From contig JAUWLN010000112.1 in the NCBI GenBank assembly GCA_030613665.1, positions 1 to 5,726 on the forward strand: DNA of 5,726 nt, in the 5' to 3' direction. The notes beneath the pieces were generated by a model. That model was given only the letters and a program-made list of their open reading frames with translations. It searched no databases and was not told the origin of the DNA. Both the position numbers and the translations under genes were made by a program. The stretch comes from Dehalococcoidia bacterium. Lineage in GTDB: Bacteria > Chloroflexota > Dehalococcoidia > Dehalococcoidales > RBG-16-60-22. This document shows, piece after piece, positions 1 to 5,627 of this stretch; positions within the stretch are counted from its first letter, which is position 1, and every line of letters starts with the position of its first letter.

Positions 1-58
1 CTTCCAAGGCCACCCTGGCTTTGAACGATGGGCTGTGTTTCCTCCGGTTCTGTTTCAT
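1..58 (-). CDS. IS3-family transposase OrfA, N-terminal fragment (runs off left edge)
   Basis: The minus strand from ATG at 58 encodes 19 residues before the window ends, beginning MKQNRRKHSPSFKARVALE. This basic start followed by S-x-x-F-K-A-R/K-V-A-L-E is the signature N-terminus of IS3-family OrfA proteins, which carry a helix-turn-helix that binds the element ends and are normally joined to the OrfB catalytic subunit by programmed frameshifting. The start is supported by an AAGGAG ribosome binding site at 65-70, 6 nt upstream, and a promoter at 84-112. Whether the full gene is intact cannot be judged. The fragment is short, but the motif is distinctive. Confidence 0.75.
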   Translation of the reverse strand, partial: MKQNRRKHSPSFKARVALE

Positions 59-83
59 GTCCTGCTCCTTCTCTTCTTTTCTT

Positions 84-112
84 ATTTTAGGAGCAGAACC
101 CAACCTTAACAA
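84..112 (-). promoter_or_regulatory. Putative sigma70 promoter of the IS transposase
   Basis: On the minus strand, TTGTTA (107-112, 4/6 match to the -35 consensus) and TAAAAT (84-89, 5/6 match to the -10) are separated by exactly 17 bp. Transcription would begin near 77, giving a short leader that contains the AAGGAG site before the OrfA start at 58. Found by eye and not tested. Confidence 0.5.
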
Positions 113-114
113 CC

Positions 115-139
115 TGTCCGAATTTCGGGGACCACCTCA
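115..139 (-). repeat. Putative IS3-type terminal inverted repeat
   Basis: Read inward on the minus strand, this segment starts TGAGGTGGTCCCC and ends GGACA. Many IS3-family termini begin with TG and carry GGACA about 20-25 nt in. It lies just upstream of the OrfA promoter, where the end of the element is expected. The matching opposite terminus is outside the window, so the inverted repeat cannot be confirmed here. Confidence 0.5.
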
Positions 140-141
140 TA

Positions 142-305
142 AAGCGTCAGATTGTGCAATTAATATTCCTGAGATGTCACATAGAAAGTGAAGAGCATTA
201 AAAATTCTGGCAAGCCGTATTATGAAAACCGGAGGAGTGAAATTATATATGGCTGGCTTTACTGTGGTCAGCTTCTTACAGCCGATTGACTACTCGCTGG
301 ATTAG
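142..305 (+). pseudogene. Possible decayed STAS-domain (anti-sigma antagonist-like) remnant
   Basis: No intact gene is present, but two plus-strand frames read together resemble the second half of a STAS domain. The first frame (142-201, stop TAA) gives KRQIVQLIFLRCHIES, comparable to the STAS strand that ends in the phosphorylatable Ser motif (typically V-x-L-D-L-x-x-V-x-x-I-D-S). The second frame, after a TGA at 189-191, gives RALKILASRIMKTGG and then KLYMAGF up to TAG at 303-305, comparable to the following helix and the GG-x-L-x-L-x-G strand. A small deletion with a frameshift around 189-192 would explain the break, and the N-terminal half would have been lost at the IS boundary. The similarity is judged by eye on short stretches and could be chance. 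A 27-residue ORF (222-305) is the only open part. Confidence 0.25.
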
Positions 306-308
306 AAA

Positions 309-701
309 TCAACTCTTTCTGAGAAGGTTTTCCACTCGTCTCAGCAACTCGTCTGGGCTTATGGGCTTGTCAGCGTAATCCTCGGCCTCAAGGCCAAAAC
401 CAGCGCTGGTGGGAATGTTGGTCTCTTTCCCTTTCTCGGAGAAACTGGTCATGATTAATATCGGTATGCTGGAAAGTTCCGGATCCTTTTTAAGCTGTTC
501 ACAGGTGCTAAAACCATCCTGCATGGGCATGATGATATCAAGAATAATGAGGTCAGGCTTTATTTCTTTGGCTTTTCGGTAACCTTCTTCTCCATTAGAG
601 GCGGAATTTACCTGATACTTCTTGCTCTCCAGCACTGCCCGGGTTGCTTTTACATATACCGAGTCATCATCGACTATTAGAATTTTGGCTTCCTTGTTCA
701 A
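309..701 (-). CDS. Stand-alone response regulator receiver protein
   Basis: This 130-residue protein is a single receiver domain with no output domain, so it probably acts as a Spo0F- or CheY-like phosphate relay or protein-binding switch in the cytoplasm. The phosphorylation chemistry is intact: acidic triad D11-D12-D13, acceptor D55 in LDIIMP, T85 in MTS, and K112 in DKPIS. The distance from T85 to K112 is 27 residues, against 22 in CheY, so the beta4-alpha4-beta5 region is enlarged. It starts with TTG at 701, preceded by GGAGGA 6 nt upstream. The only nearby ATG (718) is out of frame. It lies 12 nt after the hybrid kinase gene, so the two are almost certainly co-transcribed and functionally coupled. 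The receiver call is secure. Its partner and output are inferred. Confidence 0.93.
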   Translation of the reverse strand: MNKEAKILIVDDDSVYVKATRAVLESKKYQVNSASNGEEGYRKAKEIKPDLIILDIIMPMQDGFSTCEQLKKDPELSSIPILIMTSFSEKGKETNIPTSAGFGLEAEDYADKPISPDELLRRVENLLRKS

Positions 702-707
702 TCTGTT

Positions 708-713
708 TCCTCC
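708..713 (-). promoter_or_regulatory. Strong ribosome binding site fixing a TTG start
   Basis: The minus strand reads GGAGGA directly after the kinase stop codon (TGA, 714-716), followed by 6 nt and the TTG at 701. This near-perfect Shine-Dalgarno sequence justifies the non-ATG start of the receiver gene and indicates translation from the kinase transcript. Confidence 0.7.
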
Positions 714-2300
714 TCATGCTGTTTTTTGCTTGCGGTTGCTCTGTAATATTTTCTCTACCCTCTGTAAAAGCACGGGTGGGGAAATCGGCTTTTCCAGGTA
801 ATCATCTATGGGAAGAGGGCTGCTGGTTTCCAGTTCGTAGCGCTGTCGGCTGTTGCCTTCCTTCACCGCGCTCAGTATGATGACTGATATTTTTTTGCCC
901 TGGATGTTTTTACGCTTGCTGAGTTTTTTCAGGACTTCAAACCCATCCATCACCGGCATCAGCATATCCAGCACAAGTATATCCGGTATTATTCCCGCCA
1001 GTTTATCCAGCGCTTCCTGCCCATTCCGGGCGGCTAATACTGTATAGCCGCGTGATTCCAGCAACAGAGAAGTCACCTTGAGCATCTGAGGGTCATCATC
1101 AACCACCATGATGACGGCTTTTTCCTTCGCATCCGGCTTTCCCTCATCGACTTTTTCACGGGCCACTTTTTGCAGTGAGAAACTGACCTTGGTTCCCAGG
1201 CCGGTTTTTGGGTCCGGGCTTTCTGCCCAGATGCGTCCGCCATGAGCTTCGATAATTTTTTTACTCACTGACAGCCCGATGCCGGCACCGCTGGCCTCTT
1301 CTGCCATCATCCCCCGGTAGAAGTCGTCGAATATTCGGGGAAGCTCGTCGGGCGGAATACCGATTCCCGTATCCGTTACCGATATCGTGATGGTATCTTC
1401 CTTCTCCTGCACGGCAACGCTCACCGTTCCATGGATAGGGGTGAATTTGACGGCATTGCTTAGCAGATTGGTCAGCACCTGGCGCAGGCGGGTGGGGTGG
1501 CCAAAGGTGGTGGGGAGGTCATGAGCAGTATGATTTTCCAGCGCTATCTTTTTCTGCAGGGCCATTCCCTGGACATCGCCCAGTGAGTTTTCAATGACTT
1601 CGGACAGGAGTATATTTTTGAAATCAATCTCGCTGATTTCAATGTGGGAGATATCCAGGATATTATCGATCATATTAAGCAAGTCGTTGATACGCTGCTT
1701 GCTTCCTACAAGGAGTTCTTCCTGCTGGCTATTGACTTCTCCCACAAAGCCGCCCAGCACCACATCCAGCGAGCTTATCACCGTCGCCAGAGGGGCCCGC
1801 AGGTCATGGGAAGTGACTGATAACACGTGTGCCAGGGTCTTGGTGGCACGAGAGAACCGGTCGGACACGAGGTTTACCAGTTCGTGCATAACGTAGCGAC
1901 ACATTGCTACATCCGAGTCACACAGCGACTGGAATTTGTCCCCATCCAGGGCAATAAGCCTGGTATCCTCGGTAGCAATGGCTGACATGGTATAGGCAGT
2001 CTTTTCCGGGAATAAGGCCGGCCAACCGAACACCTGACCCGGCGTGATGACGTCAATGGTGGCCTGCTTCCGGGTCCGCGTTCCCAGGCGTATCTCCATC
2101 TCCAGGGATACTTTACCTTTTTCTACAATGTAGAGATAATTAGCGCCATCGCCAGCGCGGTAAACGCGGTCACCGGTGCTGAATGGCAACTCCTGGGCTA
2201 GTACGGCGAGGTTGTCTATCTGCTGGTCGGATAGCTTCCAAAAAAGCTGAGATTGCTTGAGGACGCCTTTGATTTTTCCTCCAGTTTGTCTATCCTTCAT
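714..2300 (-). CDS. Hybrid sensor histidine kinase with N-terminal cyclic-nucleotide-binding-like domain and C-terminal receiver
   Basis: This 528-residue protein has no evident membrane segment, so it is probably a cytoplasmic sensor. Domains in order: a Crp-type cNMP-binding-like beta-barrel (about 15-130), a HisKA dimerisation domain with H165 in SHDLRAP, and a HATPase_c domain (about 265-378). The ATPase shows an N-box with N278/N282 in TNLLSNAVKFT, G1 DTGIGI at 310-315, F-box IFDDFYRG, and G2 GAGIGLS from 338. A receiver follows (about 396-520) with D401-D403, acceptor D445, S477 and K504. All catalytic residues are present. The sensor domain reads FGWPAL and then TAYTMSA where classical cAMP receptors have FGE-x-AL and R-A-A-T, so the cAMP-binding Glu and Arg are absent and the ligand is unknown. 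ATG 2300 is the only usable start because an in-frame TAA lies just upstream. There is no good Shine-Dalgarno sequence. It heads the operon with the small receiver and is divergent from the MetF fusion gene. Confidence 0.95.
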   Translation of the reverse strand: MKDRQTGGKIKGVLKQSQLFWKLSDQQIDNLAVLAQELPFSTGDRVYRAGDGANYLYIVEKGKVSLEMEIRLGTRTRKQATIDVITPGQVFGWPALFPEKTAYTMSAIATEDTRLIALDGDKFQSLCDSDVAMCRYVMHELVNLVSDRFSRATKTLAHVLSVTSHDLRAPLATVISSLDVVLGGFVGEVNSQQEELLVGSKQRINDLLNMIDNILDISHIEISEIDFKNILLSEVIENSLGDVQGMALQKKIALENHTAHDLPTTFGHPTRLRQVLTNLLSNAVKFTPIHGTVSVAVQEKEDTITISVTDTGIGIPPDELPRIFDDFYRGMMAEEASGAGIGLSVSKKIIEAHGGRIWAESPDPKTGLGTKVSFSLQKVAREKVDEGKPDAKEKAVIMVVDDDPQMLKVTSLLLESRGYTVLAARNGQEALDKLAGIIPDILVLDMLMPVMDGFEVLKKLSKRKNIQGKKISVIILSAVKEGNSRQRYELETSSPLPIDDYLEKPISPPVLLQRVEKILQSNRKQKTA

Positions 2301-2324
2301 TCGCTTTTATTAGCCTCATTAGAT

Positions 2325-2353
2325 ATATTAATCTTAACTCGCTAGGCCGTCAA
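2325..2353 (-). promoter_or_regulatory. Putative promoter of the kinase-receiver operon
   Basis: On the minus strand, TTGACG (2348-2353, 5/6) and TAATAT (2325-2330, 4/6) are spaced by 17 bp. The expected start of transcription near 2318 would leave a leader of about 18 nt before the kinase ATG at 2300, too short for an extended regulatory leader. This agrees with the weak or missing ribosome binding site. Identified by eye. Confidence 0.5.
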
Positions 2354-2364
2354 GGCAGAGGAAA

Positions 2365-2394
2365 CTGAACCGCCACGATGACCTGTGCTATACT
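2365..2394 (+). promoter_or_regulatory. Putative extended -10 promoter of the metF operon
   Basis: TGC directly before TATACT (2389-2394) forms an extended -10 element, with a weak -35 (CTGAAC, 2365-2370) 18 bp upstream. Transcription would begin near 2401. The ATG at 2378, in frame with the fusion gene, would then lie upstream of the transcript start, which supports ATG 2453 as the real start. It is only 11 bp from the divergent kinase promoter, so one bound regulator could affect both. Confidence 0.4.
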
Positions 2395-2434
2395 AATAAG
2401 CGGTTTTGAGCGATTCGTAGCTATTTATTGCGGT

Positions 2435-2441
2435 AAAGGAG
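2435..2441 (+). promoter_or_regulatory. Ribosome binding site deciding the start of the MetF fusion gene
   Basis: AAAGGAG lies 11 nt upstream of the ATG at 2453. The alternative in-frame ATG at 2378 has no Shine-Dalgarno sequence, and it would add 25 residues ahead of the first beta strand of the receiver fold. Confidence 0.65.
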
Positions 2442-2452
2442 AAGTACTCAGT

Positions 2453-4447
2453 ATGCCGACAAGTTCCGAAGTGGAAAAAATTCTGGTTGTTGGTGGTCAA
2501 ACTGAGCTGGCAGAATTGGTGCAGCAGGCTATGGGAACATCTTTTGAGGTGATTCGAGCGCAGGACCAACAGGAAGGGCTGGAGAAGGCGCGTAAGGAGT
2601 TCCCGGAAGTAATCATTCTGGGCCATCTGGAACCTCAGGGTGCCACTTTTAACCTGCACCGCCGGCTGCGGGAGGGCTGGATAACCAGAAACATTCCGCT
2701 TCTGATAGTGGATATTGACACTGCTGACGGGTCCAGAAGGGCGCTGACCATGGAAGAGGGTCTGCAGATGGAGGCGGACCAATATATTTCCCTCGTCGGT
2801 GAGGACGGGCAGGCGCTTTCCCGGCTGGCGGAGCCGATTATCAGGTTGAGAGAACGGGTGGGGAAACACCTGAAAGAGCGGCTAAACACGTTTAAAGAGG
2901 CCGTACTGGACCCGGACATTTTCTGTGTTACCTGGGAACAGGTAGCTGGCAGGGGCGCTTTCGAAATGCAGCAGGAAGAAATCATAGAGAATGCGATGAA
3001 GGCAGCCAGAAGGAAAAAAGTGCATGCGGTGAGCGTCACTGATAATCCGGGTGGCAACCCCGCCATCTCAACGGAGATGCTGTGTACCGAGATAAGAAAG
3101 CTTGGCATTGAGCCGCTGGTGCACCTTGCCTTCCGGGACAAGAACCGAAATGAATGCGAGAGCCTTCTCTTTGGGCTGGCGGCACTCGGGGTGAGGAACA
3201 TCCTGATGCTGACCGGGGACTATCCCTCAAGCGCCGGATTCAAGGGGCAGCCCAAGCCGGTGTTTGACCTGGACTCAGTGCAGGGACTGCAGCTTGTCGA
3301 CCTGATGAACCGCGGCATTGATTATGAAACGGCCGGCCGCCAGGTGACACTGGCCCCCACTGACTTCTTTGCCGGAGCCTGTATCTCTCCTTTCAAGCAG
3401 CATGAGTCAGAACTGCTGGGGCAGTACAATAAACTGCGGAAGAAAATAGAGGCAGGGGCACAGTTCATTATCACCCAACTCGGCTATGATATGAGAAAAT
3501 TTCACGAGGTTCTTATGTGGCTGAAGTCCAGTGGAAATCATGTCCCGGTTCTGGCCAACATCTACGTGCTGCCCTATGGAGCGGCCAAAGTCATGCATGC
3601 GAACCAGATTCCGGGAGCAGTGGTCACCGATAAACTCCTCCAGGATATTGACGCGGAGCGGAAGGCAGAGGACAAGGGAAGGGAGGCCAGATATCTGCGC
3701 GCGGCCAAAATGTATGCCGTGGCCAAAGGCATGGGTTTCGCCGGGGCGCACATAGGCGGGCACGGTTTAGCTTACGAGACGCTTGAGTACATCATTGAAA
3801 AAGGGGAGGAACTGGGCGCTCGGTGGCGGGAGTTCGTCCCCGAGTTTGACTATCCCCAGAAGAACGGATTTTATCTTTTCAAGAAGGATGAAAAGACCGG
3901 ATTGAATACCGGGGAAGAAGCACCACGCCAGGAAAAACCTTCCCGGCCCGGCATTGTGCTGCTTTCCCGAATCGCCCACTCTCTGATATTTGAGCCCAAG
4001 AGCCCGCTGTTCAAGTGTCTTAAGCCGATGGCCAAGCTGATTGATCGTTCGCCGCGGCTGAAACCGGCTTTCACCTATCTTGAGCACCTGGGCAAAGTCA
4101 TTCTGTTCAACTGTATGAATTGTGGCGACTGCGCCCTATTTGACGTCGGCTATCTGTGTCCGGTATCTCAGTGCCCTAAAAACCAGAGGAACGGCCCCTG
4201 TGGCGGCAGCTACAACGGATGGTGTGAGGTTTATCCAAACGAGCGTCTGTGCATCTGGGTCAAGGCATACCGGAGGTTGAAAGCAATGGGAAAAGAAGAG
4301 GAGATTGGGGAAAATATGGTGCCCCCCTGCAACTGGGAGCTGTGGGAAACTTCTTCCTGGCTTAACTTTTATATGGGAAGGGACCATCTTGCGGCCAAGA
4401 CAGGCATTGCCAGGGAATCATGTCCGGAGGAGGGGCAGGGTAAATAA
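2453..4447 (+). CDS. Pseudo-receiver / methylenetetrahydrofolate reductase (MetF) / MetV-type cysteine domain fusion
   Basis: This 664-residue cytoplasmic enzyme is predicted to reduce 5,10-methylene-tetrahydrofolate to 5-methyl-tetrahydrofolate, the methyl-branch step feeding methionine or acetyl-CoA synthesis. Residues 8-130 form a receiver-like fold that is degenerate: G14-G15 replace the acidic pair, G57 the phospho-Asp, D87 the Thr and L114 the Lys. Residues about 155-455 are the MetF barrel, with E162 in the first strand, F-R-D-K-N-R at 227-232, LTGDY with D256, and IITQ with Q342, matching the flavin and folate-binding positions of MetF. Residues about 545-640 are the MetV-like C-terminal domain, with cysteines 554, 557, 560, 569, 574, 583, 591, 600 and 626 and the NGPCGG signature, likely to bind an Fe-S cluster or zinc. 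In acetogens MetF and MetV are usually separate polypeptides. It is the first gene of an operon with a second MetF-like gene. The MetF and MetV calls are strong. The electron donor is unknown, and a regulatory role for the pseudo-receiver is inference. Confidence 0.93.
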   Translation: MPTSSEVEKILVVGGQTELAELVQQAMGTSFEVIRAQDQQEGLEKARKEFPEVIILGHLEPQGATFNLHRRLREGWITRNIPLLIVDIDTADGSRRALTMEEGLQMEADQYISLVGEDGQALSRLAEPIIRLRERVGKHLKERLNTFKEAVLDPDIFCVTWEQVAGRGAFEMQQEEIIENAMKAARRKKVHAVSVTDNPGGNPAISTEMLCTEIRKLGIEPLVHLAFRDKNRNECESLLFGLAALGVRNILMLTGDYPSSAGFKGQPKPVFDLDSVQGLQLVDLMNRGIDYETAGRQVTLAPTDFFAGACISPFKQHESELLGQYNKLRKKIEAGAQFIITQLGYDMRKFHEVLMWLKSSGNHVPVLANIYVLPYGAAKVMHANQIPGAVVTDKLLQDIDAERKAEDKGREARYLRAAKMYAVAKGMGFAGAHIGGHGLAYETLEYIIEKGEELGARWREFVPEFDYPQKNGFYLFKKDEKTGLNTGEEAPRQEKPSRPGIVLLSRIAHSLIFEPKSPLFKCLKPMAKLIDRSPRLKPAFTYLEHLGKVILFNCMNCGDCALFDVGYLCPVSQCPKNQRNGPCGGSYNGWCEVYPNERLCIWVKAYRRLKAMGKEEEIGENMVPPCNWELWETSSWLNFYMGRDHLAAKTGIARESCPEEGQGK

Positions 4448-4476
4448 ACCTGACCCGGTTGGAAAGATTATTTTTT

Positions 4477-4482
4477 GGAGGG
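4477..4482 (+). promoter_or_regulatory. Ribosome binding site deciding the GTG start of the second MetF gene
   Basis: GGAGGG sits 7 nt upstream of GTG at 4490. An upstream in-frame TTG at 4475 overlaps this site and would make the Shine-Dalgarno sequence part of the coding region, so GTG 4490 is preferred. Confidence 0.7.
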
Positions 4483-4489
4483 CAATAAA

Positions 4490-5356
4490 GTGCATATTAC
4501 CGAACTGATAAAACAGGGCAAGTTCGTTATTACCTGCGAGATAGACTCTCCCAAAGGGGTGAACCATGAAGATTTCCTGGATAAAGTGGACATGGTCAAA
4601 GAGAGCGTGGATGCCATATGTGTGGGAGATAACCTGAGAGCAGTTATGCGCTGTGCCCCGCTGGCCATGTGCCATCTTTTGCAGGAGAGGGCGGTGGAGC
4701 CGGTAATGCAGATGAATACCCGTGACCGGAACCGTCTGGCTATACAATCCGACCTGCTGGCGGCAGCAACCCTGGGGGTGGAGAACATCGTGGTCACTAC
4801 CGGCTATGACGTAAGCCTGGGCGATCACCGGGAGGCGGTATCGGTGAATGATCTGGATACAACGGCGATAATCAGAGCCGCCAGGGAAATGAATGAGGGG
4901 CGTGACCTGGCCGGTCACGCTCTGGAAGGTGCTTCCAATTTTTGCGTTGGGGTATTAACCTCACTTACTCCTAAATCTGAACCGGCAGGGATGGAACGGC
5001 TTGAGAGGGAGGTCGCGGAAGGCGCGCTGTTTATCATTACACAACCGGTGTACCAGCCGGACGTGCTGGAAAAGTTCATGGAATCGGCGAGCCGTTTAAA
5101 ATTACCGGTTATCGTGGGTCATGTCCTGTTGAAATCGGCGAGCATGGCCAGCTTCCTGAACAGCAACGTCCCTGACACCCATGTTCCTGACGGCATCATC
5201 AGGCAGATGGAGGGGCACACCAGAGAAGACCTAGTTAAAGTGAGCCAGCAGATTACCATAGAATTCATAAAGAAGGTAAAGCCAATGTGCCAGGGCGTTC
5301 ATCTCATACCGATGGGCTGGGAACGGTATGTTTCGAACGTTATTGAAGCATTATAA
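4490..5356 (+). CDS. metF: Methylenetetrahydrofolate reductase-like protein (MetF family, stand-alone)
   Basis: This 288-residue protein has the length and motif order of a bacterial MetF barrel. E17 lies in ITCEIDSPKG at the first strand (the position of the catalytic Glu of E. coli MetF). R-D-R-N-R at 78-82 begins the folate and flavin-contact region. TGYD at 104-107 places D107 at the position of the folate-binding Asp, FIITQ puts Q185 at the conserved Gln, and a closing GVHLIPMGWERY segment matches the terminal strand of the family. It lacks the cysteine-rich MetV domain of the upstream gene and any receiver domain. It lies 42 nt downstream on the same strand, so the two are probably co-transcribed and may form a hetero-complex sharing the MetV-like domain, or act on different electron donors. 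The start is GTG. Family membership is secure. Whether it is a true reductase or a diverged relative with another C1 substrate is open. Confidence 0.9.
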   Translation: MHITELIKQGKFVITCEIDSPKGVNHEDFLDKVDMVKESVDAICVGDNLRAVMRCAPLAMCHLLQERAVEPVMQMNTRDRNRLAIQSDLLAAATLGVENIVVTTGYDVSLGDHREAVSVNDLDTTAIIRAAREMNEGRDLAGHALEGASNFCVGVLTSLTPKSEPAGMERLEREVAEGALFIITQPVYQPDVLEKFMESASRLKLPVIVGHVLLKSASMASFLNSNVPDTHVPDGIIRQMEGHTREDLVKVSQQITIEFIKKVKPMCQGVHLIPMGWERYVSNVIEAL

Positions 5357-5461
5357 CGGAACTCGGGAACGATAGCTCCGCTTCCACCAGTCTCAAAAAG
5401 ACGAATCAACACGCTCACATTAGCCTGAGTGCAATCACTGCGAAGAAAGTTTAAATTGAAT

Positions 5462-5495
5462 AGGGGTTAGATTTGTTTATTTCTAGCCCCTTTTT
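5462..5495 (+). terminator. Rho-independent terminator of the metF operon
   Basis: AGGGGTTAGA (5462-5471) pairs with TCTAGCCCCT (5482-5491) to form a 10-bp stem with one G-U pair and a 10-nt AT-rich loop, followed by a run of T to 5495. It lies about 105 nt after the stop of the second metF gene, in the correct orientation. Confidence 0.85.
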
Positions 5496-5519
5496 GTATC
5501 TTGCTGCACAAAAAGGGGC
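5486..5519. repeat. Perfect 12-bp inverted repeat overlapping the terminator
   Basis: GCCCCTTTTTGT (5486-5497) and ACAAAAAGGGGC (5508-5519) are perfectly complementary around a 10-nt loop. The left arm is the 3' half of the terminator stem plus its T-tract, so the two hairpins exclude each other. In the plus direction the second arm is made after the termination point. In the minus direction this hairpin would form first. Confidence 0.7.
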
Positions 5520-5605
5520 GCTGGATGTCACGCCTGAAGGCTAGTCGTGACATTGTGATATAAAAAAGGAACGATTCTAGAGGTAACGAAGCAAGTTTTT
5601 GTGCA
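5505..5605. repeat. Long-range 10-bp inverted repeat TGCACAAAAA
   Basis: TGCACAAAAA (5505-5514) is the exact reverse complement of TTTTTGTGCA (5596-5605), enclosing the hairpin at 5525-5553. Adjacent CTTGC (5500-5504) and GCAAG (5591-5595) are also complementary, in an arrangement that would cross the 10-bp pairing. The arms are A/T-rich in part, so chance is possible. Confidence 0.5.
5525..5553. repeat. Hairpin with interrupted stem, ATGTCAC / GTGACAT
   Basis: ATGTCAC (5525-5531) pairs with GTGACAT (5547-5553). Directly inside, GCC (5532-5534) pairs with GGC (5539-5541) around a TGAA tetraloop, leaving a 5-nt bulge on the 3' side. No T-tract follows, so it is not a simple terminator. It could be a protein binding site or part of a structured RNA. 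Confidence 0.55.
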
Positions 5606-5627
5606 ATGGGGTATCGTTCGTTTTTGG

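Larger units (their letters stand above)
1..139 (-). mobile_element. Right-hand end of an IS3-family insertion sequence (partial)
   Basis: The left 139 bp look like one end of an IS3-family element whose body lies outside the window. Reading the minus strand inward from 139, the order is a putative terminal repeat starting TGAGGTGG and ending GGACA, a sigma70-type promoter, a ribosome binding site, and the start of OrfA. This order and the roughly 80-bp gap between terminus and orfA start are normal for IS3-family elements. The OrfA N-terminus is the main evidence. The exact boundary at 139 is inferred from the TG...CA rule and the GGACA motif of IS3-type ends. The other end and the target duplication cannot be seen. 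Confidence 0.75.

Noticed and set aside
222..305. 27-residue plus-strand ORF as a real small gene
   Set aside because: The GGAGGA at 231-236 lies inside this frame and would only serve the internal ATG at 249, leaving 18 residues. The reading as a decayed STAS fragment explains the residue pattern better.
2378..2452. Upstream in-frame ATG extending the MetF fusion by 25 residues
   Set aside because: It has no ribosome binding site, lies upstream of the predicted transcript start and overlaps the promoter. ATG 2453 has AAAGGAG upstream and begins just before the first receiver strand.
2635..3201. Long minus-strand reading frame of 188 codons opposite the MetF fusion gene
   Set aside because: It is antisense to well-conserved MetF coding sequence, its composition is Ser/Pro/Arg-rich as expected of a shadow frame, and it has no recognisable domain.
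4475..4489. TTG at 4475 as the start of the second MetF gene
   Set aside because: It overlaps the GGAGGG site that is correctly spaced for GTG 4490.
5486..5519. Terminator/antiterminator switch (attenuator) for the metF operon
   Set aside because: In the plus direction the competing arm is transcribed after the termination point, so it could not control termination there. In the minus direction no T-tract follows the alternative stem.
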